The notes under the pieces were generated by a model. The model was not told the DNA's origin, searched no databases, and worked only from the letters and a program-made list of their open reading frames with translations. From positions 1 to 64,000 of the forward strand of contig CAUJHQ010000061.1 in NCBI GenBank assembly GCA_963204815.1: a stretch of 64,000 bases of DNA. Reading direction: 5' to 3'. Shown here one piece after another: positions 34,796-42,409 of the stretch. Made by a program: the position numbers and the translations under genes. The stretch comes from Pseudomonadota bacterium (GTDB lineage Bacteria > Pseudomonadota > Gammaproteobacteria > Burkholderiales > Burkholderiaceae_C). Position 1 is the first letter of the stretch, and each line of letters opens with the position of its first letter.

Positions 34796-35125
34796 TCGGC
34801 GCGTTGCGGACGTTCGCGTGCTTGCGTTCGCGCGACGGCCAAGGCCGCCGGGTGCCGGGCTGCGCTCATGTCCCCCGGCCCGGCCTCTGGCCGGGCCTCC
34901 TCCTTTACTTCGCTCCACCCGGCACCCGGCGTCCTCGGCCCGGCACCCACGTGGCGTGCGTCCAGGTTGCGCGCCACCAGCGGTGCCGGAGCGAGTGCCC
35001 GGGGTGCCCCACGGAGCGAAGTAAAGGAGGAGCGGCGGGCGCAGCCCGACGCGGGGGACATGAGCGCAGTGGGGCACCCCGGGCGCTCGCGACCGCCAAC
35101 GAACGAACGTCCGCAACGTGCCGAG
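34796..35125. repeat. Large inverted-repeat element in a 483-bp gene-free stretch
   Basis: The region 34743-35225 has no credible gene. It holds two diverged inverted copies of a ~130 bp sequence. Matching arms are GCGTTGCGGACGTTCG (34801-34816) with CGAACGTCCGCAACG (35104-35118), TGCGCTCATGTCCCCC (34861-34876) with its complement (35053-35068), and the perfect 20-mer CTCCTCCTTTACTTCGCTCC (34897-34916) with its complement (35013-35032). Each half is itself bounded by a smaller inverted repeat such as GGGTGCCGGG/CCCGGCACCC. No transposase or obvious target duplication is seen. A MITE/REP-like dispersed element is the best guess. Confidence 0.75.
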
Positions 35126-35225
35126 TGTCGGCGCTCGGCGCCAGCCAATCTCATTCGTCGCGGGTGTCCTCCACGGCCGCGACCACGTCTCTGCGCCCAG
35201 GGTGGCGCGACGAAAGGACAAGCTC

Positions 35226-36014
35226 ATGAACCGCATGCAGGACAAGCGCTGTGTCGTCACCGGCGCCGGCAGCGGCATCGGCCGCGCCAGCGCGCAACGC
35301 TTCGCCGCCGAGGGCGGGCGGGTGCTGGCCGTGGGCCGCAGCGCCGCCAACATCGACGAGACCGTGGCGCTGATCCGTGCCGCCGGCGGCAGCGCAGAGG
35401 CCATGGTGGCCGATGCAACCGCCGAGGCCGACGTGAAGGCGGTGGTCGATCGTTGCATCGCCGCCTTCGGCGGCATCGACGTCTTCCTGGCCAACGCCGG
35501 CTCGCCGGGCACGAACGCGTCGCTGTTCGAGCAGACCGTCGACGAGTGGAACGAGGTCTGGCGCGACAACGCGCTCAGCAGCATGCTGGCCGTGAAACAC
35601 GCGGCGCCGCCGATGGTGGCGCAGAAGGGTGGCTCGATCATCCTCGTGTCTTCGGCGGCCTCGCTGCGCGCCAACGCGGGCGCCATCTCGTACAGCGCCA
35701 GCAAGGCGGCGGTGAACAGCCTGGCGCAGACGGCGGCGAACGCGCTCGCCGGCACTGGGGTGCGTGTCAACGCCATCCTGCCCGGGCTGGTGGAGACCAA
35801 GATGACGCGCAAGGTCTTCGAATACGCGCGCGAACGCGGCAAGGAAGGCCGCATCGGCCACATGGTGCCGCTGCAGCGCGCCGGCCGGCCGGAGGAGATC
35901 GCCGCGATGGCCACCTTCCTGGCCAGCGACGACGGCTCGTTCGTCACTGGCCAGTTGTACGCGGTGGACGGCGGCGTCAGCAGCACGCACCCGCACGGGA
36001 AGATCCCGGTGTGA
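35226..36014 (+). CDS. SDR-family oxidoreductase
   Basis: 262 residues: GAGSGIGRASAQRFAAEGGRVLAVGRS, VFLANAGSPG, ILVSSAASLRANAGAISYSASKAAV and VTGQLYAVDGGVSSTHPHGKIPV. Catalytic Ser, Tyr and Lys are intact. AAAGGA lies upstream of the ATG at 35226; the upstream part of the track ORF runs through the repeat and is not supported. It is translationally coupled (GTGA) to an EamA transporter, an unusual pairing. No operator of the common set was found here. Confidence 0.86.
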   Translation: MNRMQDKRCVVTGAGSGIGRASAQRFAAEGGRVLAVGRSAANIDETVALIRAAGGSAEAMVADATAEADVKAVVDRCIAAFGGIDVFLANAGSPGTNASLFEQTVDEWNEVWRDNALSSMLAVKHAAPPMVAQKGGSIILVSSAASLRANAGAISYSASKAAVNSLAQTAANALAGTGVRVNAILPGLVETKMTRKVFEYARERGKEGRIGHMVPLQRAGRPEEIAAMATFLASDDGSFVTGQLYAVDGGVSSTHPHGKIPV

Positions 36015-36925
36015 GCGACGGCGCCGCGTTGCAGCGCCGCGCGCTCGGCGCCGGCCTGTTGCTGGTGCTGCTGTGGGGCGCGGCCTTCACGATCCAGAAG
36101 GCGGCCTACGCGGCGATGGGGCCGGGCGGCTTCCTGTTCGGTCGCTCTGCGGTGATGACGCTGTGCGCCGTGCTGCTGCTGCTGTGGCGCCGCAGCCCGC
36201 TGTGGCCGCGGCTGGGTGCCGGCGAATGGCCGGTGCTGCTGCGCTGCATGCTGGTCGGCCCGGTGTTGCACATCCTGCTCATCACCTACGGCATCCACTG
36301 GTCGACGCCGTTCTCCGGCGCGCTCATCATGGCCCTGGGGCCGGTGTGCACGCTGGTGCTGCTGCGCGTGTTGCGTGGTACGCGGCTGCAGCGCCACCAG
36401 GTGATCGGCGTCGCGATGGCCTTCTGCGGCGTGCTGCTCTTCATGAGCCAGAAGCTGCTCGCCGCCGACCTGCGCGCCAGCGGCGGCGACCTGATGATGC
36501 TGGGTGCGACGGTGGTGTTCTCGCTCTACACGATCTGGGTCACGCCGCTCGTCGCCCGCCACGGTGGTGCCGAAGTCATGTGCTGGGCCACCTTGCTGGC
36601 GACGCCGCTGATGCTGGCGCTGACCACCGCGGCCGCGTGGCAGGCGCCCTACCTGGCGCTCGAACCGGCCATCTGGACGGCGTTCCTGTGGACCGTGCTC
36701 GTCTCCGGCTTCTTCGGCTGGATCCTCTGGGGCTGGGTCAACGCCGTGCGCGGCGTGGCGCGCACGGCGCCGCTGCTGTACCTGGTGCCGCCGGTGGCCG
36801 GCGTCGTCGCCTGGCTCACGGTCGGCGAGGCCTACACCGGCACCAAGCTGCTCGGCGCCGCGCTGGCGCTCGCCGGCGTCGCCTGGACGCAGTTCGCGCC
36901 GGTGCCGCCCGCGCCGCCCGCCTGA
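36011..36925 (+). CDS. EamA/DMT-family transporter
   Basis: 304 residues, about ten hydrophobic helices in two EamA repeats, starting at a GTG that overlaps the SDR stop. LWGAAFTIQKAAYAAMGPGGFLFGRS and ALIMALGPVCTLVLLRVLRG in the first half are mirrored by LWTVLVSGFFGWILWGWV and YLVPPVAGVVAWLTVGEAYTGTKLLGAALALAG in the second. It is probably an exporter or permease for small metabolites. The 685-codon ORF in the track is an artefact of the upstream repeat. Confidence 0.88.
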   Translation: MSDGAALQRRALGAGLLLVLLWGAAFTIQKAAYAAMGPGGFLFGRSAVMTLCAVLLLLWRRSPLWPRLGAGEWPVLLRCMLVGPVLHILLITYGIHWSTPFSGALIMALGPVCTLVLLRVLRGTRLQRHQVIGVAMAFCGVLLFMSQKLLAADLRASGGDLMMLGATVVFSLYTIWVTPLVARHGGAEVMCWATLLATPLMLALTTAAAWQAPYLALEPAIWTAFLWTVLVSGFFGWILWGWVNAVRGVARTAPLLYLVPPVAGVVAWLTVGEAYTGTKLLGAALALAGVAWTQFAPVPPAPPA

Positions 36926-36940
36926 CGCGGACTTCTCCCG

Positions 36941-36973
36941 TTGACATAGATCGTACACACATGTACGGTCTAT
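36941..36973 (+). promoter_or_regulatory. Promoter with embedded 28-bp palindrome upstream of ACAD-kinase operon
   Basis: TTGACA (36941-36946), 17-bp spacer and TACGGT (36964-36969). The spacer and -10 lie inside the palindrome ATAGATCGTACACA/CATGTACGGTCTAT (36946-36973; 11 of 14 pairs match). The TGTACG/CGTACA arms relate it to the other operators. Binding would directly block RNA polymerase. Confidence 0.6.
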
Positions 36974-37029
36974 GAGCCATATCAATCGACACCCCGGGCG
37001 ACCGGATCGCCCCTGCACAGGAGAACCCG

Positions 37030-38292
37030 ATGGACTTCCATCTGCCCGCCGAGATCACCGCCAAGCTGGCCGAGATCGACGCCTTCATCGAAGCCGAGAT
37101 CAAGCCGCTGGAGCGCGAGAACATGCAGTTCTTCGACCACCGGCGCGAGAACGCCCGCACCGACTGGGAGAACGACGGCCGCCCGCGCGCCGAGTGGCGC
37201 GCGCTGATCAGCGAGATGGAACGCCGCGCCGACAAGGCCGGCCACCTGCGCCTGGGCCTGCCCAGGAGCTGCGGTGGCCAGGCGGCGTCGAACCTGATGA
37301 TCGCCGCCATCCGCGAGCACCTGGCCGCCAAGGGCCTGGGCCTGCACAACGACCTGCAGGACGAGAGCTCCATCGTCGGCAACTTCCCGATCATCCCCGT
37401 GCTCGACGCCTACGGCACGCCGGACCAGAAGAAGTACATCGAGGGCATGATCAGCGGCAAGATGCACCTGAGCTTCGCGCTCACCGAGCCCGGCCACGGC
37501 AGCGACGCGACCTGGCTCGAAACCACCGGCGTGCGCGCGACCGACGGCTCGGGCGACTGGGTCCTGAACGGCATGAAGCGCTGGAACAGCCAGGTCGCGC
37601 GCGCGCACGGCAACCTGGTCTTCGCGCGCACGTCGGGCAAGCCGGGCGACGCGAAGGGCATCACCGCGTTCATCGTGCCGACCGACGCCGCCGGCCACAA
37701 GGTGCTCTACAACCACTGGACGTTCAACATGCCGAGCGACCACGCGGAAACCGAGCTGAAGAACGTGCGCGTGCCCGACAGCGCCATCCTGCACAAGGAA
37801 GGCGAGGGCCTGATGGTGGCGCAGCGCTTCGTGCACGAGAACCGCATCCGCCAGGCGGCGGCGAGCGCCGGCGCCGCGCGCTACTGCATCACCGAGGCGG
37901 CGAAGTACGCACGCTCGCGCATCGCCTTCGGCGAGCCGCTGTCGAAGAAGCAGGCGATCCAGTTCCCGCTCGTCGAGCTCTATGCCGAATGCGAGATGGT
38001 GCGCAACTACATTTTCCGCACCGCCTGGCAGATGGACCGCCAGGACCCGCTGGAGATCAGCGACATGGTCTCGATCTGCAACTTCCGCGCGAACCGCCTG
38101 TGCTGCGACGCCGCCGACCGCGCGATGCAGACCCACGGCGGCATCGGCTACAGCCGCGCGATGCCGTTCGAGCACATCTACCGCCACCACCGCCGCTACC
38201 GCATCACCGAGGGCTCGGAAGAGGTGCAGATGCGCCGTGTCGCGCAGTACCTGTTCGGCTTCGGCGGCAAGAAGGCGAACGCGAGCGCATGA
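37030..38292 (+). CDS. Acyl-CoA dehydrogenase (ACAD10/11-like subgroup)
   Basis: A 420-residue ACAD. SFALTEPGHGSDATWLETT, WVLNGMKRWNSQVARAHGNLVFART, a long 255-280 loop LKNVRVPDSAILHKEGEGLMVAQRFVHENRIRQA and HGGIGYSRAMPFEHIYRHHRRYRITEGSEEVQ, keeping the C-terminal catalytic Glu. The SDAT and ENRIRQ features recall the ACAD domain of ACAD10/11. Its stop overlaps an APH-fold kinase (ATGA), which in those animal proteins is the same polypeptide. It probably dehydrogenates, or removes phosphate from, a gamma-phosphorylated acyl-CoA. Confidence 0.88.
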   Translation: MDFHLPAEITAKLAEIDAFIEAEIKPLERENMQFFDHRRENARTDWENDGRPRAEWRALISEMERRADKAGHLRLGLPRSCGGQAASNLMIAAIREHLAAKGLGLHNDLQDESSIVGNFPIIPVLDAYGTPDQKKYIEGMISGKMHLSFALTEPGHGSDATWLETTGVRATDGSGDWVLNGMKRWNSQVARAHGNLVFARTSGKPGDAKGITAFIVPTDAAGHKVLYNHWTFNMPSDHAETELKNVRVPDSAILHKEGEGLMVAQRFVHENRIRQAAASAGAARYCITEAAKYARSRIAFGEPLSKKQAIQFPLVELYAECEMVRNYIFRTAWQMDRQDPLEISDMVSICNFRANRLCCDAADRAMQTHGGIGYSRAMPFEHIYRHHRRYRITEGSEEVQMRRVAQYLFGFGGKKANASA

Positions 38293-39338
38293 GCATCGGC
38301 AGAGCCGGGGGCGACATCGATTTCGATGTCGCGGCGCTGGACGCCTACTTGCGCGACTCGCTCGCGCTGGGTGCCGCGCCGCTGGATGTGCGGCGCACCG
38401 AAGGCGGCATGTCCAACCCCACCTACTTCCTGGCGAAGGGCGGCTGGCAGGCCGTGCTGCGCAAGCAGCCGGGCGGCGTGGTCATGCCCTCGGCGCACGC
38501 CATCGACCGCGAGTGGCGCGTGCTCAGCGCGTTGCGCGGCACGGCGGTCCCGGTGCCGGCGCCGCTGCACTACTGTGCCGACCGGACGGTGCTGGGCACG
38601 CCGTTCTACCTGATGGAGAAGCTCGACGGCCGGGTGTTCCACGAGTTCGCCACGCCCGGGCTCGCGCGCGCCGAACGCACGGCGCTGTACGAATCGATGG
38701 TGGCCACCATGGCCGCCATCCACCGCCTGGACGTCGGCGCGCTCGGGCTGGCCGACTACGGCCGCGCCGGCAACTACTTCGCGCGCCAGCTGAAGCGCTG
38801 GTCGGAACAGTGGGCGAAGTTCCGCCGCGACGACGCCGACAACCCGGCGCTCGACCGCGTCGTCGCCTGGCTCGCCGAACGCGTGCCCGCGAGCGAACTG
38901 CAGTCGCTGTGCCACGGCGACTTCCGCATCGGCAACGTGATGTTCCACGCCACCGAGCCGCGCGTCATCGGCGTGCTCGACTGGGAACTCTCGACGCTCG
39001 GCCACCCGCTGGTCGACGTCGCCTTCAACAGCCAGGCCTGGCGCATGGCACCCGACGAGAACGGCGGCCTGCTCGGCCTGCCGCTGACCGAACTCGGCAT
39101 CCCGACCGAAGACGACTACCTCGAGCGCTACTACGCGCTCGCGGGGTCCACCGAACGCATGACCACATTCCACCAGGTGTTCGCGATGTTCCGCGGTGCC
39201 GTCGGCAGCGCCGGCGTTGCCGTGCGCGGCGAACAGGGCAACGGTTTCCTGCCGGACGCCGCACGCATCGGCCGCAAGCTGGCGCTGGCCTATGCCGGCC
39301 GCGGCCTGGCGTTGATCGAAGCGCGGGGCGACCGATGA
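38289..39338 (+). CDS. APH-fold phosphotransferase (acyl-CoA kinase-like, LvaA/ACAD11 N-domain type)
   Basis: 349 residues of aminoglycoside-phosphotransferase fold. EGGMSNPTYFL and AVLRKQPGGVVMPSAHAIDREW (ATP-binding Lys) open it. SLCHGDFRIGNVMF is the Brenner catalytic motif (HGDxxxxN) and IGVLDWELSTLGHP is the Mg-binding motif. This subfamily is known from the kinase domain of ACAD10/11 and from P. putida LvaA, which phosphorylates 4-hydroxyvaleryl-CoA. Coupling to an ACAD supports that chemistry rather than antibiotic resistance. Substrate inferred. Confidence 0.86.
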   Translation: MSIGRAGGDIDFDVAALDAYLRDSLALGAAPLDVRRTEGGMSNPTYFLAKGGWQAVLRKQPGGVVMPSAHAIDREWRVLSALRGTAVPVPAPLHYCADRTVLGTPFYLMEKLDGRVFHEFATPGLARAERTALYESMVATMAAIHRLDVGALGLADYGRAGNYFARQLKRWSEQWAKFRRDDADNPALDRVVAWLAERVPASELQSLCHGDFRIGNVMFHATEPRVIGVLDWELSTLGHPLVDVAFNSQAWRMAPDENGGLLGLPLTELGIPTEDDYLERYYALAGSTERMTTFHQVFAMFRGAVGSAGVAVRGEQGNGFLPDAARIGRKLALAYAGRGLALIEARGDR

Positions 39339-39997
39339 CGCTGGACGACGCGATCCTGCAGCGCCGCTCGGTGCGCGGCTTCCTGGCACAGGAAGTGCCC
39401 GACGCCACGGTCCGCGAGGTGCTGGAACTGGCGCAATGGGCGCCGTCGAACTGCAACGTGCAGCCCTGGGTGCCGCACGTGGTGTCGGGCGCCGCGCTGG
39501 CCACGCTTCGCGACGCGCTCGTCGCCGCGGCGCTGGCGCAGCAGCCCTTCGACCCCGACTGGCCCGCCGACGGCAAGTACCACGGCATCTATCGCGAGCG
39601 CCAGTACGACGCCGCCGCGCGCCTGTACGGCGCGATGGGCGTCGAGCGGCGCGACCTCGAAGGCCGCCACGCCGCCTACCTGCGCAACCACATGTTCTTC
39701 GACGCGCCGCACGCCGTGTTCATCTTCATGCACGCGCCGTTCGACACCCGCGAGGCGACCGACATCGGCATCTACGCGCAGACGCTGATGCTGGCGCTGA
39801 CCTCGCGCGGCATCGGCTCGTGCGCGCAGGGCGCGCTGGGGCTGTACGCCGGCACCGTGCGGCGCCACCTTGGGCTGCCGGACGACCACCGGCTGCTGTT
39901 CGGCATCTCCTTCGGCTACGAAGACACCGGCGTGCGCGCGAACGCCGCGCGCACGGTGCGCGCGCCGCTGGCCGAAGCCGTCCGGTTCCACCGCTGA
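39335..39997 (+). CDS. Nitroreductase-family flavoprotein
   Basis: 220 residues. ILQRRSVRGFLAQEVPDATVREVLELAQWAPSNCNVQPWV is the classic nitroreductase N-terminus with FMN-binding Arg and Ser-Asn, and TDIGIYAQTLMLALTSRGIGSCAQGALG is the second FMN motif. Members reduce nitro groups, quinones or enones. It overlaps the kinase stop (ATGA), so a role in reducing a conjugated acyl intermediate is more likely than xenobiotic nitroreduction. Confidence 0.9.
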   Translation: MTLDDAILQRRSVRGFLAQEVPDATVREVLELAQWAPSNCNVQPWVPHVVSGAALATLRDALVAAALAQQPFDPDWPADGKYHGIYRERQYDAAARLYGAMGVERRDLEGRHAAYLRNHMFFDAPHAVFIFMHAPFDTREATDIGIYAQTLMLALTSRGIGSCAQGALGLYAGTVRRHLGLPDDHRLLFGISFGYEDTGVRANAARTVRAPLAEAVRFHR

Positions 39998-39999
39998 CC

Positions 40000-41232
40000 A
40001 TGAGGACCGTGGCCGTGGTCGGCCCGGGCCTGATGGGCCTGGGCATCACGCAGGTGGCCGCCGCGGCCGGCCTGCAGGTGCTGCTGGTGGGGCGCGATGG
40101 CGCGGCCGCCGCTGCCGGGCGCGCGCGCCTGGCCACGCAGCTGCAGCGCCAGGTCGAACGCCGGCGGCTCGACGCCGCCGCCGCCGAAGCGCTGCTCGCG
40201 CGCGTGGTGGCCGTGGCCGACGACGCCGAGCTCGCGCGCTGCGACCTCGCCATCGAATCGGTGGCCGAAGACCGCGCGGCCAAGCTCGGCGTGCTGCGCC
40301 GGCTGCAGGCCGCGCTGCCGGCCGGTGCGCTGATCGCCACCAACACCTCGGGCCTGCCGGTGAGCGGCCTGGCCGGCGCGCTGGCGCGGCCGGAGCGTTT
40401 CCTCGGCCTGCACTTCGTCTCGCCGGTCGAGCGCATGAAGCTCGTCGAGGTGGTGCGCGGCGAACGCACCGCGCCGGCGACGCTGGCCGCGGGCCTGGCG
40501 TTCGTCGAACGGCTCGGCCAGGTGCCGATCGTGGTGCGCGACGGGCCGGGCTTCTTCACCTCGCGCGTCTTCGCCGCCTACCTCGACGAAGCGCTCGCGC
40601 TGGTGGCCGAGGGCGTGGACCCGGTGCTGATCGACGCCGCCGTCACGGCGCACGGCCGCGCCATCGGCCCGCTGGCGGTGCTGGACGACATCTCGCTGGC
40701 GCTGAACCTGCAGCAGATCCGGCAGGCGCGCGCCGACGGCCTGCCGCCCGAGCGCTGCCGCCCGCTGGCCGAGCCGGTGCTCACCGCGATGCTGCTGAAC
40801 GGCCGCGCCGGCCGGCGCCAGGGCGGCGGCTTCTACGACACCGCCGCCGACGGCACGCGCACGCCCTGGCCGGGCCTGGCCGCGCTGTTCCCGCCGGCGG
40901 CGCTGCAGCCCACATCCGGCGGGCTGTGCCTGCGCCTGCGCTGCGCCGAGGCCATGGACGCGCTGCGCTGCCTGGAACACGGCGTGATCGACAGCGCCGA
41001 CGCCGCCGACACCGGCTCGCTGCTCGGCCTGGGTTTCCCGCAGGCCACCGGCGGCCTGCTGCGCTGGGTCGAGCACTTCGGCCTGCCGCGCTTCGTCGAC
41101 ACCTGCGCCGAGTTCGCACGCGAGCACGGCGCCCGCTTCACGCCGTCGCCCTGGCTGCGCGAGCGCGCCGCGCTCGGCCGCGGCCTCGCCGACTGGCGAA
41201 CCCCCACCCCCGAAAGGACGACCACGCCATGA
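40000..41232 (+). CDS. 3-hydroxyacyl-CoA dehydrogenase, FadB/FadJ-type dehydrogenase half
   Basis: 410 residues, longer than the ~285 of single 3HCDH enzymes. VVGPGLMGLGITQVAAAAG binds NAD; IESVAEDRAAKLGVL and ATNTSGLPVSGLA follow; LHFVSPVERMKLVEVVRGERT has the catalytic His, and VVRDGPGFFTSRVF the next motif. A second 3HCDH-C-like unit (LRLRCAEAMDALRCLEHGVI, LGLGFPQATGGLLRW) follows, as in the C-terminal half of FadB/FadJ. It thus looks like FadJ without its crotonase, complementary to the protein at 10934-12376. Confidence 0.9.
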   Translation: MRTVAVVGPGLMGLGITQVAAAAGLQVLLVGRDGAAAAAGRARLATQLQRQVERRRLDAAAAEALLARVVAVADDAELARCDLAIESVAEDRAAKLGVLRRLQAALPAGALIATNTSGLPVSGLAGALARPERFLGLHFVSPVERMKLVEVVRGERTAPATLAAGLAFVERLGQVPIVVRDGPGFFTSRVFAAYLDEALALVAEGVDPVLIDAAVTAHGRAIGPLAVLDDISLALNLQQIRQARADGLPPERCRPLAEPVLTAMLLNGRAGRRQGGGFYDTAADGTRTPWPGLAALFPPAALQPTSGGLCLRLRCAEAMDALRCLEHGVIDSADAADTGSLLGLGFPQATGGLLRWVEHFGLPRFVDTCAEFAREHGARFTPSPWLRERAALGRGLADWRTPTPERTTTP

Positions 41233-42341
41233 CCGGACCCCTCAAGGGCTTTCGCATCGTCGAGCTCGCCGCCATCGGCCCGGTGCCGTTCTGTGGCGCC
41301 TGGCTCGCCGACCTGGGCGCCGACGTCGTGCGCGTCGACCGCCTGCCGGTGCCGGGCCGCGCGCCCGACCAGCCGCCGCGCTTCGACTTCTACAACCGCA
41401 ACAAGCGCTCGGTCGCGTTCGACCTCAAGCAGCCGGCCGGCGTGCAGGCGGTGCTGAAGATGGTGGCCAAGGCCGACGTGCTGCTCGAAGGCTTCCGCCC
41501 CGGCGTCACCGAGCGCCTGGGTCTGGGCCCCGACACCTGCCTGGCCGCGAACCCGCGCCTCGTCTACAGCCGCATGACCGGCTGGGGCCAGGACGGCCCG
41601 CTCGCCACCGAGGCCGGCCACGACATCAACTACCTCGCGCTCACCGGCGCGCTGGCCAGCATGGGCGCGCCCGGCCTGCCGCCGCCGCCACCCCTGAACC
41701 TGGTGGCCGACCTCGGCGGCGGCGCGATGGTGCTGGCCGTCGGCGTGCTGGCGGCGGCGATGGAGGCGCGCAGCTCGGGCCGCGGCCAGGTGGTCGACAG
41801 CGCCATGGTCGACGGCGTGGCGGTGCTGATGTCGGCCTTCCAGGCCTTCCGCCAGCAGGGCACGTGGACGGCCCACCGCGGCGAGAACATCGTCGACGGC
41901 GGCGCACCGTTCTACGGCACCTACGAGACGGCCGACGGCCGCTACGTCGCGGTCGGGGCGATCGAGCCGCAGTTCTACGCCGCGCTGCTGTCCGTGATGG
42001 AACTGGACCCGGCGGCCCTGCCGGACCAGAACGACCGCAGCGCCTGGCCGTCGATGCGCGAGCGCTTCGCCGCCGTCTTCCGCACCCGCCCGCGCGACGC
42101 CTGGGTGGCCGCCGCGGCCGGCCGCGACGCCTGCCTGTCGCCGGTGCTCACCATCGACGAGGCGCCGTCGCACCCGCAGATGGCGGCTCGGCGCAACTTC
42201 ACGCCCTTCGACGGCGTGCTGCACCCGAGCCCGGCGCCGAAGCTGTCGCGCACCCCGGGTTCGCTGCGGCGCGGCGCGCCGGCCGCCGGCGAACACCAGG
42301 CCGAGGTGCTGCGCGACTGGGGTATCGCTGAAAATACCTAA
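41229..42341 (+). CDS. CaiB/BaiF family, alpha-methylacyl-CoA racemase-like
   Basis: 370 residues. LKGFRIVELAAIGPVPFCGAWLADLGADVVRVDR is the family-III CoA-transferase N-terminus. The short length, GHDINYLALTGALASMG (catalytic His, Asp region), RGQVVDSAMVDGVAVL and GGAPFYGTYETADGRYVAVG match alpha-methylacyl-CoA racemase rather than true CoA transferases. It would interconvert (R)- and (S)-2-methylacyl-CoA so that ACADs can act, implying methyl-branched substrates. It overlaps the dehydrogenase stop by 4 bp. Confidence 0.88.
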   Translation: MTGPLKGFRIVELAAIGPVPFCGAWLADLGADVVRVDRLPVPGRAPDQPPRFDFYNRNKRSVAFDLKQPAGVQAVLKMVAKADVLLEGFRPGVTERLGLGPDTCLAANPRLVYSRMTGWGQDGPLATEAGHDINYLALTGALASMGAPGLPPPPPLNLVADLGGGAMVLAVGVLAAAMEARSSGRGQVVDSAMVDGVAVLMSAFQAFRQQGTWTAHRGENIVDGGAPFYGTYETADGRYVAVGAIEPQFYAALLSVMELDPAALPDQNDRSAWPSMRERFAAVFRTRPRDAWVAAAAGRDACLSPVLTIDEAPSHPQMAARRNFTPFDGVLHPSPAPKLSRTPGSLRRGAPAAGEHQAEVLRDWGIAENT

Positions 42342-42345
42342 GCAA

Positions 42346-42365
42346 ACCGTACGCTAGCGTAAGGT
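42346..42365 (+). promoter_or_regulatory. Best-conserved operator palindrome
   Basis: ACCGTACGCTAGCGTAAGGT is a 20-bp palindrome with one mismatched pair (arms ACCGTACGCT / AGCGTAAGGT). It lies 5 bp after the racemase stop and 44 bp before the ACAD start, and defines the centre (CTAG) of the whole operator family. Confidence 0.7.
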
Positions 42366-42409
42366 ATCATCGACCGCAGGCGGGGCTTCGCCCGCTGGAG
42401 CATTCGACG

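Noticed and set aside
34796-35125. CRISPR array
   Set aside because: The repeats are inverted, few and of unequal spacing, and no cas gene is present.
34868-36010. N-terminal extension of the EamA transporter ORF (685 codons)
   Set aside because: It crosses the inverted repeat and the SDR gene in another frame; the GTG at 36011 overlapping the SDR stop gives a normal-length EamA protein.
37030-39338. Antibiotic-resistance aminoglycoside phosphotransferase
   Set aside because: The APH fold is real, but the ACAD coupling and subfamily motifs indicate an acyl-CoA kinase-type role.
39335-39997. Explosive or nitroaromatic degradation function
   Set aside because: Nitroreductase family alone does not support it; every neighbour acts on acyl-CoA.
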